Shown here in pieces: positions 1 to 11,339 of a stretch of 64,000 nt of DNA. Below the pieces are notes generated by a model. That model saw nothing but the letters and a program-made list of their open reading frames with translations, made no database searches and was not told the origin of the DNA. The stretch's first letter is position 1. Each line of letters begins with the position of its first letter. The position numbers were made by a program, and so were the translations under genes. Source of the stretch: Sweltsa coloradensis. Taxonomy: Eukaryota > Arthropoda > Insecta > Plecoptera > Chloroperlidae. The stretch covers positions 1,054,001 to 1,118,000 of the forward strand of contig JAMZAV010000151.1 of NCBI GenBank assembly GCA_024449915.1, in the 5' to 3' direction.

Positions 1-2980
1 TAGACTGGAATTTTTGGGGTCCCTACGACTTCAGATTGAAGGGAGACTACTGTATTTCATTTGAGGCATAGCGTTTCACAATATACTGTATATTATGATA
101 TATTTATTTATTATTTACCGGTATACAAAGTTAGATGTCACAAGTAAAACGTTTAGTTACCGTACCCTACAATATTGCTGTTTATGTCAATACTAGTTTT
201 AAATCTCTCACATAATTCCGAGGTGATGGCATAGTTATCCCTAACCACGGTCAATTGGAAATCACAGTTTTGCTTTCAAACATTTTTTGGTTACAATAAT
301 CCTAGATTTACTGACACCATGATTTGCAAGTGGCCCTGGTTTTATGTGTTCTTTTCTAAGGCAGCTCTCATGACTATGTATCATGTACCACTGACATACT
401 TGCAATCAACAATAGGTCTGTTCAATTTGGCTACAACAATAAACTCATTTCAGGTACCGATAGAGGGCCTTTGGTAAATAATATCCTTTTGTAAAGAAGG
501 CCCTTTATTAGATAGTCATTATGTTCCTCAGGTAAACTGCTTGAAACTGGTTTTGTTTTTGGCAAACCCGATTCTCTGGTATCATAAGTATACCGGTACC
601 GGTACACAGTTGTTGCGTTACAATAATGTTATGTTGCGTGTAACTGTAATTAGTAACTTTTTGGTCAATGAATAATTTCAAATGACTATCATGAAATCAA
701 ATAATAGAGATATCAAACAAAAAATAAAGATTTTTAAATTATAAACATTGCTGACATGATATTGTAATCATGATTGTCACTTCGAATTTGTAAAAAGGTC
801 AATTTAGAAAGTACTGTAGGCTACGTATGTAGGCCTACATGTAGGCTCATGCTTGCTCTTGTGCCTGAATGGTTTTTAGTCCTTTGGGCTTCTCCCACTT
901 TTCAATGCTGAAGGTCCCGGGTTCAAATCTTGGTTCCAGCAAGTTTTAAAACTGTATAAGGTGACTTTGGAGCCAACAATAAAGCATTAGAAATCATCTA
1001 CAGTAAATCAGTAATTATGTCCACTCTGAAAATCAGTAGAATGAATCTGTGTTGGCTCTATATACACATTTGTTTTATTTATTTACTGACCTTGACTAAA
1101 ACATTGTTGTGATAATAGTTTACACACTAGCGTCTCTGTTGAAGGTTATTTCCCTGTTTTGCCAAAAACAAACCAATTACAAGATAAGATTTTAATTTGA
1201 ATAGAGTGGCATTCTTTTAAAGCAGTGTTGTGCAGTTTTTGTAACTGAATAGAATAAACGTTAAATAAACTGAAATATTTTGGAGGTTCCGATAATGAAT
1301 TCAGCATGGAACCTAGCTCATAGAACATATTTCTTTCTATGGAGTTGTGCACCTTAATTTACGATTGTTTGTACAATTTCAAAAATAAATAATAATAATA
1401 TTCTTTTTTGAATTTGCTGAGAGAACTAGAAACATTCTTTACCGCTAGGCGCAAGACCGGCCATGATGGCATAGTTGGCTAAATGTGGGCATTTCAGAAG
1501 AAGATGGTCATGCATTAATACAGAAACACGACTTTTTTTAGGCCTGATTGAAATAAAGTAGACTCAGTGATAAGTTGAGCCTTCTTTTACTCTCCTTTTG
1601 CAAAAGTCTAAAGTCTAAACTTATCACAGTAATTTTAATGTTTGGTAATCTTAATGTTTCTTACTAATTACACACTAAATTATCTTTTTACAAAGCAAAA
1701 GTCAGTTTCTGTCAAGTTTATAAAACTTGGAAGTTTACTTGACTATACTTGGGCTTTTCCCTACATAACTTTAATTTAATTAAAGTCACTTGAAGTGTGT
1801 ATAGTTTTCCATTGCTAACATAGATTCAGAAATAAATACTAGTTATTAGAGGTACTATCTTGGAAAACAGCATAATATCAATAAAATGGTAAAATGTAGA
1901 CATCAATTAATGTTGCCAAATTTAATACGTTGCTTACAGACAACACTGCTTTAAAGAATTTGCTGTACCGTGTTCCTATGCAACAATTCAATAAATTAAA
2001 TTAATTTGCAAGCCATATTGTTGTAGTCATCAACCAAATTATGGAGAACCTTGTTTGCTTTCTAACTTACATACTAGAAGTGAACAGACATATTGTTGTG
2101 GCCGACAGTTGTGAGAACTCGTACATTGCGACCCAGAAGAACCAGGTTTTTTAGGGTGGTAGACCTCTGCAGTTGCAGTTTTTTTTAGTGATATCTCGAG
2201 AACGGTGCAAAATATCTAAAATCTGATTGCAACAGTAATGTGGTTTTGTTAGAATTATATAATGCAAGAAAACGTTTTCAAATATAATAACTGGTACGGT
2301 TTGTATTTCGATTATGCGTTTAATTAATTAAATGTATAATTAAAAACTTACTTACCATAACATTACAATCTTTTTTCATGCAGGCTATAGTTCTCTCAAA
2401 ACCACAGAACATAATGTTGGCAGGGGTCTGTCGCTTTAAACACGAGCAATAATTGAGCTCATTGGCAACCCTTAAACTCTTCTGTGCTTGCTTGACCCTG
2501 GGGGGGGGGGGGGGAGGGGCAGATACTAGGCTATAATTATTTTCAACTTGGCATATCATACGAGGATGGGGAAATTGCCAGTCTGCAATAGCCTCATTTG
2601 TAAATCAGTTTTTTAAATGAATTTGTTGTACTTTATAAAAATAAATAATATCTCTTGGGCTTGGGTTCTTTAAATTTAGCTTCAGAACCTTTGTGGAAAC
2701 CATTGTGAATTTATTTCAATTTAAATCTTGGGCAAGTTTTGTTAGCTGTTGAACACATTCTCAGTTACTTGTTAACTTCACTCCAGTATTGTAAAATGCA
2801 TGGAAAAAAAGTAAAGCAAATTGATATTACAGAAATAAACCCTCGCTCATACCTGCGTAAAGGTAATAACATTATAATTAATGTTTGGTGGTCAGTTCAA
2901 AGGCAACAGATAATCGTTGCAGTACTGTTTCATCCATTCAAATGTATAATGCAAGTACAATTCAAAGATTAAAATGTACC
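1..2980. other. No gene seen
   Basis: AT-rich sequence with short frames only. A tRNA-like piece (866-950), a 14-nt G run (2500-2514) and a SINE tail word (TTTGTAAATCAGTTTTTTAA, 2598) are all I can support. Confidence 0.6.
866..950 (+). repeat. tRNA-like SINE piece
   Basis: GGTCCCGGGTTCAAATCTTG contains a B box, with a weak A-box region about 50 nt upstream and AAGTTTTAAAACTG behind it. The head is decayed. Confidence 0.4.
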
Positions 2981-2982
2981 CG

Positions 2983-3240
2983 TCCTGATGGTCTAGTGGT
3001 TAAGACGCTCGCCTGGAATGCGGGAGACCCGTGGTTCGAATCCCGGTTGGGGGCGGACTTTTTTAATTTCTGAATTGTAGTAAATAATAATGATATTATA
3101 ATGTCCCCCACTGAAAATCAGTTCCAAGACTGAGTGGAGAGTGGGTAGACTCTAAATTATTTTATTTTCTAGTTTAATTTGTAAATCAATCTGTATTATA
3201 TCTGAATGGGATAGACATGAAATAAATAAATGAAGTTTCC
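2983..3240 (+). repeat. tRNA-derived SINE
   Basis: TGATGGTCTAGTGGTTAAGA is an A-box region, and GTGGTTCGAATCCCGGTTGG (3032-3051) contains a perfect B box. The tRNA-like head is followed by CGGACTTTTTTAATTTCTGA, CTGAGTGGAGAGTGGGTAGA and an AAATAAATAAATG end. Pieces of this tail are scattered in the window (17.1, 29.5, 34.1 and 53.6 kb). It is too diverged at the acceptor stem for a working tRNA. Confidence 0.75.
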
Positions 3241-3503
3241 AAAGAATTGAGGAAGTGTTTACTGTTTATTTTACAAGCACAGAAGTGCTTGAGGGTTTTT
3301 GATACTTAATAAAACTAGGAGCAATGATAGCCACTTAACCCCCGGAGGAGACCTAGTGTATTTGTTCTCATGGCTGCATCGTCCTGCATAGTGGTGTTGG
3401 CTATTTCACTCTTTTGGTGCTCTTGCTACACTTAAACAGAATGTGCAATGCACCGACAGGGCCGATATGGAATTTTGCGAGAGGTTGCCATTTTCTGAAT
3501 ATC

Positions 3504-3543
3504 TTAGTTGTGATTGAGCCCTTGCACGTTCAATCACAACTAA
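3504..3543. repeat. Perfect 14-bp hairpin
   Basis: TTAGTTGTGATTGA pairs exactly with TCAATCACAACTAA across a 12-nt loop. No T run follows, and no function is evident. Confidence 0.6.
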
Positions 3544-3839
3544 ATGTTTGGGAAGTGGATCTCTTTAGAGTTTCATCATCAGCCCTGTCTCGGCATTGGG
3601 GAGAACACTCTGTTTAAGTGAAAAGTTAAAACGCCGAACTTGGTAGCTCAGAAGTGTAAAAAAGACTTAGGTAGTATAAAAAGCGCTTTTTTGGCATGTG
3701 TTTTGCTTAATTTTTGTATTTTTTACTTAATTAGTATTAATTTTCTAATGTTGTACTAATATTTGCATTGTTTTTATACATTTGTATTGTTTATGAATAA
3801 ATTATATAATTATCCTATGCAATAATTATTGTTATTGTA

Positions 3840-3945
3840 TTGAACCTTTGAAAAATAGACTAAGTCCATAAAGTAGGTCAACCAATTAATTGTTGGCCTT
3901 GAAAAAATAGACTATCTCCATAAACTAGGTCAACTGTTAAACCTT
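3840..3945 (+). repeat. Two short direct repeats (about 50 bp)
   Basis: AAAATAGACTAAGTCCATAA AGTAGGTCAACC is followed by AAAATAGACTATCTCCATAA ACTAGGTCAACT, with CCTTGAA before each. GGCCTTG words continue to 4270. Confidence 0.6.
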
Positions 3946-4037
3946 GCAATGTTAGCAGTCAGTCAGCCTAGTAAATAAAGTTCAACAAGTAGGTCAGAAA
4001 ATGGCCTTGGAAAAAAATGGAAGAGGAGGTGCATGCA

Positions 4038-4107
4038 GTATTAGAGCAGACATCTGTATAAGTCTGTATCTGTTGGTCCAGAGACTTACAGATGTCAGCA
4101 CTAATAC
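4038..4107 (+). ncRNA. Pre-miRNA-like hairpin (70 nt), candidate
   Basis: GTATTAGAGCAGACATCTGT ATAAGTCTGT folds back on AGAGACTTACAGATGTCAGC ACTAATAC with a loop of about 12 nt. There are two small internal mismatches and one 2-nt bulge, the imperfection typical of miRNA precursors. The call is by structure only. No known miRNA seed was recognised. Confidence 0.35.
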
Positions 4108-4595
4108 ATCACATTGCTAAGAAAGTACATGGGAATTAATTAGTATAGGTGCCAAGTACAAAACGTAGTGAACAACAGCATGAGTTAAACATTGCATATA
4201 TTTGAACAGGTAGTACATACAGTATGGTGCATGAATTTCAACAAGATAGGCTATGTCCACGGCCTTGAAAAAGAAAAGTGATAAGGATTATTACATGGTC
4301 ATCTCACCGAATTTGTTTTGAGGGTCAGCCGTTTGTACTTTTGGCCTGTTATCATGAGCGTGGCAAGGTGCAACGTAGAAGTGCTGCGGGCGAAGCTACA
4401 CTGAAGTGTAGATGCAGTGAGCAGATGTGCAAGATGCACAGTTTTATGCAGCCCACAGAATTTCCAATATCTGAAACAACCACAACATAAAATCATTTCT
4501 CAATTTCATTAATCGGGAAACATTCCCATAAGTGTAATTGATTTTATGTAAATCCATCCAGAAATTAGAAAATCCATCTCAGTGGGGTATCTAAC

Positions 4596-4690
4596 TCCAG
4601 TCTCCAGATTGCCAGTCGAGTGCCCGAGTAGTTGGGAGACCGGGGTTCGATAGCCCGCCAAGATAGATTTTTAATTTCTGGCTTGATATA
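4596..4690 (+). repeat. tRNA-like SINE piece
   Basis: GGGAGACCGGGGTTCGATAG CCCG includes a B box, and a TTTTTAATTTCTGGCTTGATA tail like other SINE copies here follows. Confidence 0.55.
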
Positions 4691-5554
4691 CATAAAAGCA
4701 TAGAATTAGTTTGAAAATAGCAACATGTAGTTAAAAAGCATCGTCACATAAAATACATATGAGGGCAATTTGTTTGTTGTTGGTGAATGAATTAAATTTG
4801 GCTGAACATTTCAAATTTATGCAAACAAACAAATAAATTTGTATTTAGAGTTTACCCACTCATCATATAATTGATTTTTAGTTAGGGACAGTAAACCAAA
4901 GCAACTAAGCCATCCCTGTAGGGCCCAATGCAACCGACGAGCGAGGGATAAACAACCAAAGATGATAGATATTTTTTAAATTAAATTAAATTATTGAGAC
5001 GACAATGAATCTAACTATACGGGGATATGGGACAAGGGGGGGGGGCTTAAATGTCCTTGGCAGAACCAGCAGCACATAAGAGTGGGGGTTGAGGGCATTT
5101 GGAGCATTAAAGCAAAGAATGCGTTGGAAAAAAGAAGGCAGAAGATAAAGCACAAGAGACGGCTAACCGCAGAATACAACCCTGACTGACCGGGTTGTTT
5201 ATTGTTAAGGCAGAGTAATGAACTAGGATCTAAAGTACAAGAGTAAAAATTAAAATTTTGAGATTGATGCCAAACTAATCTTATTCAACTTGTCAAAAAT
5301 AGAATTTTACAACAAAGCATTTTTACTTGAAACTGTGAATTTGCTCAGTATATGTAATTGTATCAACTTTGAATTTTGAAGATTATGCATGAAATACAGA
5401 AGCTTCTGGAAATGCAATTTGAATAAAACCCTCCCACTTCAGTGCTGCTGCTGAACAAATCATAATAATATAGGTTATTGTCTCAAGAGTCAAATTCTAC
5501 CTTGTAACAATGAAATCTTTTATTGAATGATAGCAATTGTCATAGTTTACCTCA

Positions 5555-6010
5555 AGTCCTCAACTGAGGCTCAAACCAAGAATCTCTGAACTCAGCCAAA
5601 ATTTCTAGGTTCCAGACCCAGTTGGGGCAAACATTTACGACAATTGCAATTATTCAATAAGTAACTGCATCCTAAAGCGGACTTTGTAGCAAGTGGCCAG
5701 AAAGTGGCCGAGGAGTAAATAGAGATAAAGTTGTACTGAAACAACCTTGCCGATACTGATGCCATTGGCTGTGAATCATAACCAATCCAAGAGCTCTGAT
5801 ATAAAATACTTATTTCGATTGTGATATGCTACAATTCATGCCGTCAGTTAATCTAGCTCCGGCAAGGTTGTTACGAAACCTCTACTATGGGTAGGCTTTG
5901 CTTAGTTGGATGAAAGTCTAGGGAATCAAGTAAGTTTAATAACTATAATAAATTTTTACCATTTTAAATGCTAGAAATGTCCATCAGTCCTAGATCAATT
6001 ATTGATCCAA
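5555..6010 (+). repeat. Dispersed repeat, copy 1 (tRNA-like start)
   Basis: CAACTGAGGCTCAAACCAAG, AATCTCTGAACTC and a B-box-like GGTTCCAGACCCAGTTGGGG precede a long body (CCAATCCAAGAGCTCTGATA, GAAAGTCTAGGGAATCAAGT). The same order is found at 8036-8400. Inverted words CAACCTTGCCG and CGGCAAGGTTG lie inside. Confidence 0.6.
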
Positions 6011-6052
6011 ATACCTTCAAACACATTGATATTAATTATTTACATGAACTTT

Positions 6053-6830
6053 TACGAAAACGAACGAAAAGTACCATTGTGTTCTGTTCAGTGGTCTTTC
6101 TTCTAGAAACATAATGTAAAACTAAACATTTTTGTTGAAAAATAAAATTAGTTTTGATATTTAAATGTACTTCACAACACGGATTTATAGTGTATATTGG
6201 ATGACCCCAAATCCAAATAAGATTGACAAAATGTCACGATTTTTTAACACCGGCACCTAGCCCTATGCATGCTGAAAAATAAAAATAAAAACTTCACAAA
6301 TGTAGTTTGTTTGAAATGTGCTAGTATGTATGAGATACATTGATGTAACGCGCTTTTCATAAATCATTCAACTCTCTTTGAGCTACGCGTTCGGGATATG
6401 CCACGAGCTAAAATGTTCTACAGGTGGCTGAGTAAAAGATGTTTTCTCGATTGATAGTATTATATTCTATGCATACCAGACGCGATCCGCTCTTCACGGG
6501 AGTCGGTGCGAACTCGCCAGAATGGTACGCAAGATATTAAATAAAAACTTGCATACTCTTTGCCTCGATTTTCATTCCATGTGGTAGTATTTTTTGTATT
6601 TTTCTACATGCATAGGGCTATATGTCGGTATTAAAACATTGTCACATTTTTTCAATCTTATTTGGTTTGGAGGCCATCAAATATTCATTCACTATAAATC
6701 CGTGTTTTGCAGTACATTTAAATATTAATTAAAAATCGTTATATTTTTCAACAAAAATGTTTACTAAGATGTCATGCTTGTAGAAGAAAGACCACGGAAC
6801 ACGATGGAACTTTTTGTTTTTGTCTAAACA
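6053..6830. mobile_element. Foldback element (~780 bp)
   Basis: 6053-6294 and 6585-6830 are imperfect inverted copies. Shared blocks include CAACACGGATTTATAGTG, AATAAGATTGAC/GTCAATCTTATT-like, CCCTATGCATG and GTGGTCTTTCTTCTA. Between them lies a 290-bp unpaired centre with CGCGATCCGCTCTTCACGGG. No frame of note. Confidence 0.7.
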
Positions 6831-7085
6831 CTATATCTTCGGCTACAGAGATAGTTCTTTACAACGCTTGTCAAATATTTGGCCGTCTCCAAGGCAAGAA
6901 GAATGCGCAATATTTATGTCACAATTATAGTAGCTGCGCACGCATCCACTATTATTATTGTTATTAAATTGTATGTCATTGGTTACTGTTACTAGGTAGC
7001 AACTTCTAGTTTTCTGCATAATTCATGAAAAAAAATTAGTTTCTTTTACATTCCCAGGAAATCCTAGGGTTGTGATGTCATTTAA

Positions 7086-7740
7086 AGGGGACTATTACCT
7101 CAAAAAATTATTTTTTACCACATATCTATAGCATCCTACTACACTAAAATGACTGCTTAAAAATTATATCTTATAACTGTGATTTAACATGAATTTTTAA
7201 ATTTTTTTGACCCAGAAATTTGCAAAAATCGGTGATTTGGGAAATTTCTTAAATTGGCTTTAACCTGCTTCTTTTTTGTTCCACATAGATAGTACTACAG
7301 CATCGTACCAATCTTAAATGCCCCTTTGGGCCTTTATAACATTGTGTCTTGAAACTGTGCACAAATATACTCTCAAACACGCAAAAATATACATTCCAAA
7401 ATCACACCCCATCTTGGTAATCAGATATTTTGACCAAACCACTTGCCCAAATTACAAAACAAAATACTATAGAGATTTTACAGAAAAGGCTGTAGAGTAC
7501 ATCAATAATGAGTAATGACCAATATTTTTTGGATGAAAATCCTCCAAGGTCACTGGGCATAAAGATTGTCCCCATGTTATTTCTTATGGGAGATTCTTGC
7601 CGATGGGACCTAGCTAAAAAAATACCAAGTTTGGCAATTTTTTTTAGGGTCATAGTGGGCCCAATAATTTTTCTGTTATTGTTAATTTCAAGTTTGCCTG
7701 AATGAAATATTTTTTTTTAGCGGGTAAATATCCCTTTAAG
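7086..7740. repeat. Dispersed element (~655 bp), copy 1
   Basis: Starts TTAAAGGGGACTATTACC and ends GGTAAATATCCCTTTAAG, short inverted ends. The interior matches 23524-24180 throughout (GAAACTGTGCACAAATATAC, TTGACCAAACCACT, GGTCACTGGGCATAAAGAT). Frames are short and not conserved between the copies, so it is a non-coding MITE. Confidence 0.75.
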
Positions 7741-7829
7741 TGATCGCGCTTCTGAGATGGAAGATGATATTGGGCAGGGGCCAAGGTTGCTGTTTTAGAA
7801 ATTTATTTTATTTATATATTTATTTTTTT

Positions 7830-7897
7830 AACGAACTAACCGAAACCGAAAAATCGGGTACTTTACAAAACCAAAACCTAGAACCGCACATCCCTAC
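7830..7897. mobile_element. Solo end of a hAT-like element related to 59.7-60.8 kb
   Basis: GAACTAACCGAAACCGAAAA and then GAACCGCACATCCCTA resemble the right end of the element at 59677-60779. No matching left end was found, so this is a truncated relic. Confidence 0.45.
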
Positions 7898-8035
7898 GTT
7901 TTTTTTTTGTTTTGGTTTTTGGTGGTTCCTCTTTTTCAGGCTAACAAATCATAGAAAGGGTATTTGTGTCAAATTCTACAATTTTACAATTAGGCCTATA
8001 TCCGTTATTAAATGAAAGCAATTTCATTGTTTGAC

Positions 8036-8400
8036 CCAACTGAGACTCAAACAAAGAATCTCTGAACTCTCACAAAAGCTCTTGGTTCAACCCCAGTTGG
8101 GGCGAACATTTACAAAAATTGCCATCATAAAATATTCTCTTTAAAATTTTGTTCCAAAGCAACCTTGCTTATGCTGACATTGTTGGGTGAACCATGACCA
8201 ATCAGAGAGCTTCGATATAAAATACCAATTGGCTACGATTCACCTGTCGATTAATCGATCGGTAAGATTGATAGAAAACCACTTTTGGAGTAGGTTTTGC
8301 TCAGGGGAATGGAAGTCTAGGGAATTAAGTAAGTATGTATAATGATTATAACAAATTTATAATATGGGAAAAGCTAGAAAATTAAACTAATTATTGATCC
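8036..8400 (+). repeat. Dispersed repeat, copy 2
   Basis: AACTGAGACTCAAACAAAGA, GGTTCAACCCCAGTTGGGGC, ACCAATCAGAGAGCTTCGAT and GGAAGTCTAGGGAATTAAGT follow in the order of copy 1 (5555-6010), with about one fifth less sequence. Confidence 0.6.
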
Positions 8401-8979
8401 AAAAAGGCCTACCTCCAAAGAATTTGATTTGATGTTTAGGTACCATTCAAAATAATTAGCATGTTTGAATTATTAATATGGATGGAATAAGAACAAAGGT
8501 ACGTAAAAATCAAAAAGGCCCAATAAAACTTTGAAGGAATGCAAAAAATGCAAGTGTCAATAGACAATTGTTATCAAATAACAATTCTGCATTCAATTAT
8601 GTGGATTCAAGGTTTATTAAACTAGACTCAATATCAAAAGGAATTTGACATCCCCAGTTTAAAATAGACCTTTATATGTATATATTTATATCTAATTTCT
8701 TATCTTATTGTGTTATTTAATTAATTTTAGATTCTTTCCATAAACCCTACTAAAACAGGTACAGCACCGTGCCTATGGGTATTTAAAAAAATATACCTTG
8801 TATATATACATGTACATTTTATGTGGAAATAAAGCAATTAATTTTTTTTTTTAAATATATTCGGACAGAGAGATAGGAACTTGTTGTAGAGGGGGGCAGG
8901 GGGAATAGCACTAACACTGGAACTGCCTAAAATGAAAACCATTTGTGAACAGTTTGTAAAGACTTAATTAAAATTAACT

Positions 8980-9160
8980 AGGAAAACGCCAAAGTTGTTA
9001 TTGTTAGACAAGTGAGTGAGCCATGTGTTGAGTACGCAGTAACATTCCCTTTTCTCCCCCTATACCTAAGACTGGATCTGGACAGCATTAATCTTTCCAC
9101 CCTAATCTATCATAGGCTAGAGTGGCAAATAATGGCCTTACAGTTAACGCGCGTTGAATC
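8980..9160. mobile_element. Palindromic MITE A, diverged half copy
   Basis: AGGAAAACGCCAAAGTTGTT, GTGAGTGAGCCATGTGTTGA, CTATCATAGGCTAGAG and GCCTTACAGTTAACGCGCG are recognisable family blocks in order. The second half is lost. Confidence 0.65.
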
Positions 9161-9199
9161 GAGAACTGACACTATGAATTATTATTGCTTGTACTACCA

Positions 9200-11330
9200 G
9201 TAGAAAACCAGTACTAATAGAAAACTCTGGCCAGTAATTGCCTGGAAACCCAACACAGATAGAATGCAACAAGTTTCCTCATTGTCTTGCCAGGCTAACT
9301 ACATAGAATGAAGCTTCAATACCAAATTATCATCATCATCAATGTTAATCATCTATGAAATAGGTACCTATGTCTTGTTTCATGATCAGTTTTTCATTTC
9401 TTGGAGAACTATGGAGGTGGTAGCATGTAGCTAGTACTGTACGGTATGGGTGGCCTATGTAAGTACTTCACAGCTAAGAACATAACCAGTGAATCAACAG
9501 CAACAACCAATCAAAGCTTAGTCTATTATTTGGCACTACTAGCGCAGTGAACATTGAAAGAACTCCCAAGCCCTCAAAGATGGCATCCATAAAAAATCAT
9601 TGATTATTCGTTCCGTCTTTGTCAACCTCTTGATATGTTCGGCCTCAATTATATTCTTGGGTTTTTCTTTTCTTTATCGCAATTCATGTTCACAAACAAT
9701 TGATAATCTTTCCTTTTGTCTATTTCTGTTCCTCAGCCACCATTTAAGGTGGTATTGGCTTGAAATAAAATCAATCGGTTAACAGCAAATTTAAAATGCA
9801 TCTGTTTTGATTTAATCCACTTTTCTTGATGTTGTTTTCCTGTGCCATCAGTTACATTATTATGTCATCACTCATCTAGCCACCCAATAGACATGCCCCC
9901 TCTTTGTTACTGTCCGTGCCCTCTGACATTTCATCGATATTTTCATTATTGCCATGATCATATTTTTGTATTCCATACATTTATTTCCAAATTGGAAATA
10001 ATGTACCTATTATGTAGAGTAGACCTAGTAGTAGGCCATTTTGACTTTTATTTTTGGTATACTTTGGTATTACCCCTTTAGTTTGTAACAATCTCACTGT
10101 CTAGGTAAGAAAATAACCATTCCTCCAGTGAGATTCGCCAAGGTCCGCGTTAAATGTGTAACAAATGCTGATGTAATTGTAAAAGTGGTGGCGTTAAAAG
10201 AAAAAGAAAATCCATTCAGATTTCAGAGTACCCACTCGGCAATTGAACTGATTTGGGGAGGGGGGATTTGATTTTATTCCAAACCAACCTGTTGGCTCCA
10301 AGCAAATTATACCCAACCAATGATCAGTAATTGAAATTGAAGTTCACTGGTTGGCCACGATTCAACAACGGACAATGACAGCTAGTTTGGAACAACTATA
10401 GGCCTATACCATTTCTTACATTCTTATTTACTTTAAGGCCAGGACTGCTTCAAGACACTGTTTACACACATATAATATATACCTTAGATTAAATAAATAA
10501 ATTTGAAATAAATAATAATAAATACTAAACAAACTTCTGCCTGCAGAGGGAATCAAACTTACGTTCTGCGGTGTGCCCTATGCCAACCACTGAACCAACC
10601 AGCAACACATGTTTACCGTGGATCTTTGAAACTCAATCTGCAGATATGTTGGGGTCGTATGGTTTCTGATTGCTGTGTCACTTGTGCAGCCTGTTTGTAC
10701 AGCAGGGTTGGCCACTATGACCAGATGACACCGCCCCTAATAGTAGAACATTTGCTACTCATCCGCTGGATTGACCCACTTCGGAACCTCTTGAAAGTTC
10801 CATCGACAGCAACTTATTTGTTGCACACTAAAGCTTTCAGTTGACCAGTTCCAATACCGGGATAATAATAAAACAATCGGTTCAACCAGAGTTGTGTCAG
10901 GGGGTGATCAATCACCGGTAATCCAAGCTATGGACTCTCAGTTCAAGATGCACAACAATAAAATTAAAATTATTGGTAATCAAAAAAGCAACTGCATTAT
11001 TAATTAATATCCTACAATAATTTTGGTAAAAATTGTTAAAAGTTCGTGCAGGTAAACAGGAAGATTGAATCTCAAAAAGTTGCCACCAATATTTTTCAGT
11101 CAGAAATAGCATGAAATCTTGGAGCTTTCAGGATCGCAACATGTTAAAATTAATTAAATTATTGTCATTCATACAAAGACACAAATCAAATAGCGGTGCA
11201 AATACATCTTCTCTTCATATGCCCACAATTGACATTATTCATAGCATCAAGTGTTTTCTAGTTATGAACTTATGCAGTAGAGATAGGACTCCTGTTCACT
11301 CAGATTCGTGCCATTTGGCATTTTGTCCCA
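9200..11330. other. No gene seen
   Basis: Apart from the minus-strand tRNA-like piece at 10533-10615 there is nothing I recognise. Frames are under 100 codons, with no splice-bounded coding stretch. Confidence 0.5.
10533..10615 (-). repeat. tRNA-like SINE piece, minus strand
   Basis: On the minus strand TGGTTGGTTCAGTGGTTGGC (A box) is followed 40 nt later by AGTTTGATTCCCTCTGCAGG (B box). The flanks show no clear tail. Confidence 0.55.
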
Positions 11331-11339
11331 TTCAACCTT

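Noticed and set aside
2983..3056. Genuine tRNA gene
   Set aside because: A and B boxes are good, but acceptor stem pairing is poor and a SINE tail follows; a related truncated copy exists at 41.3 kb.
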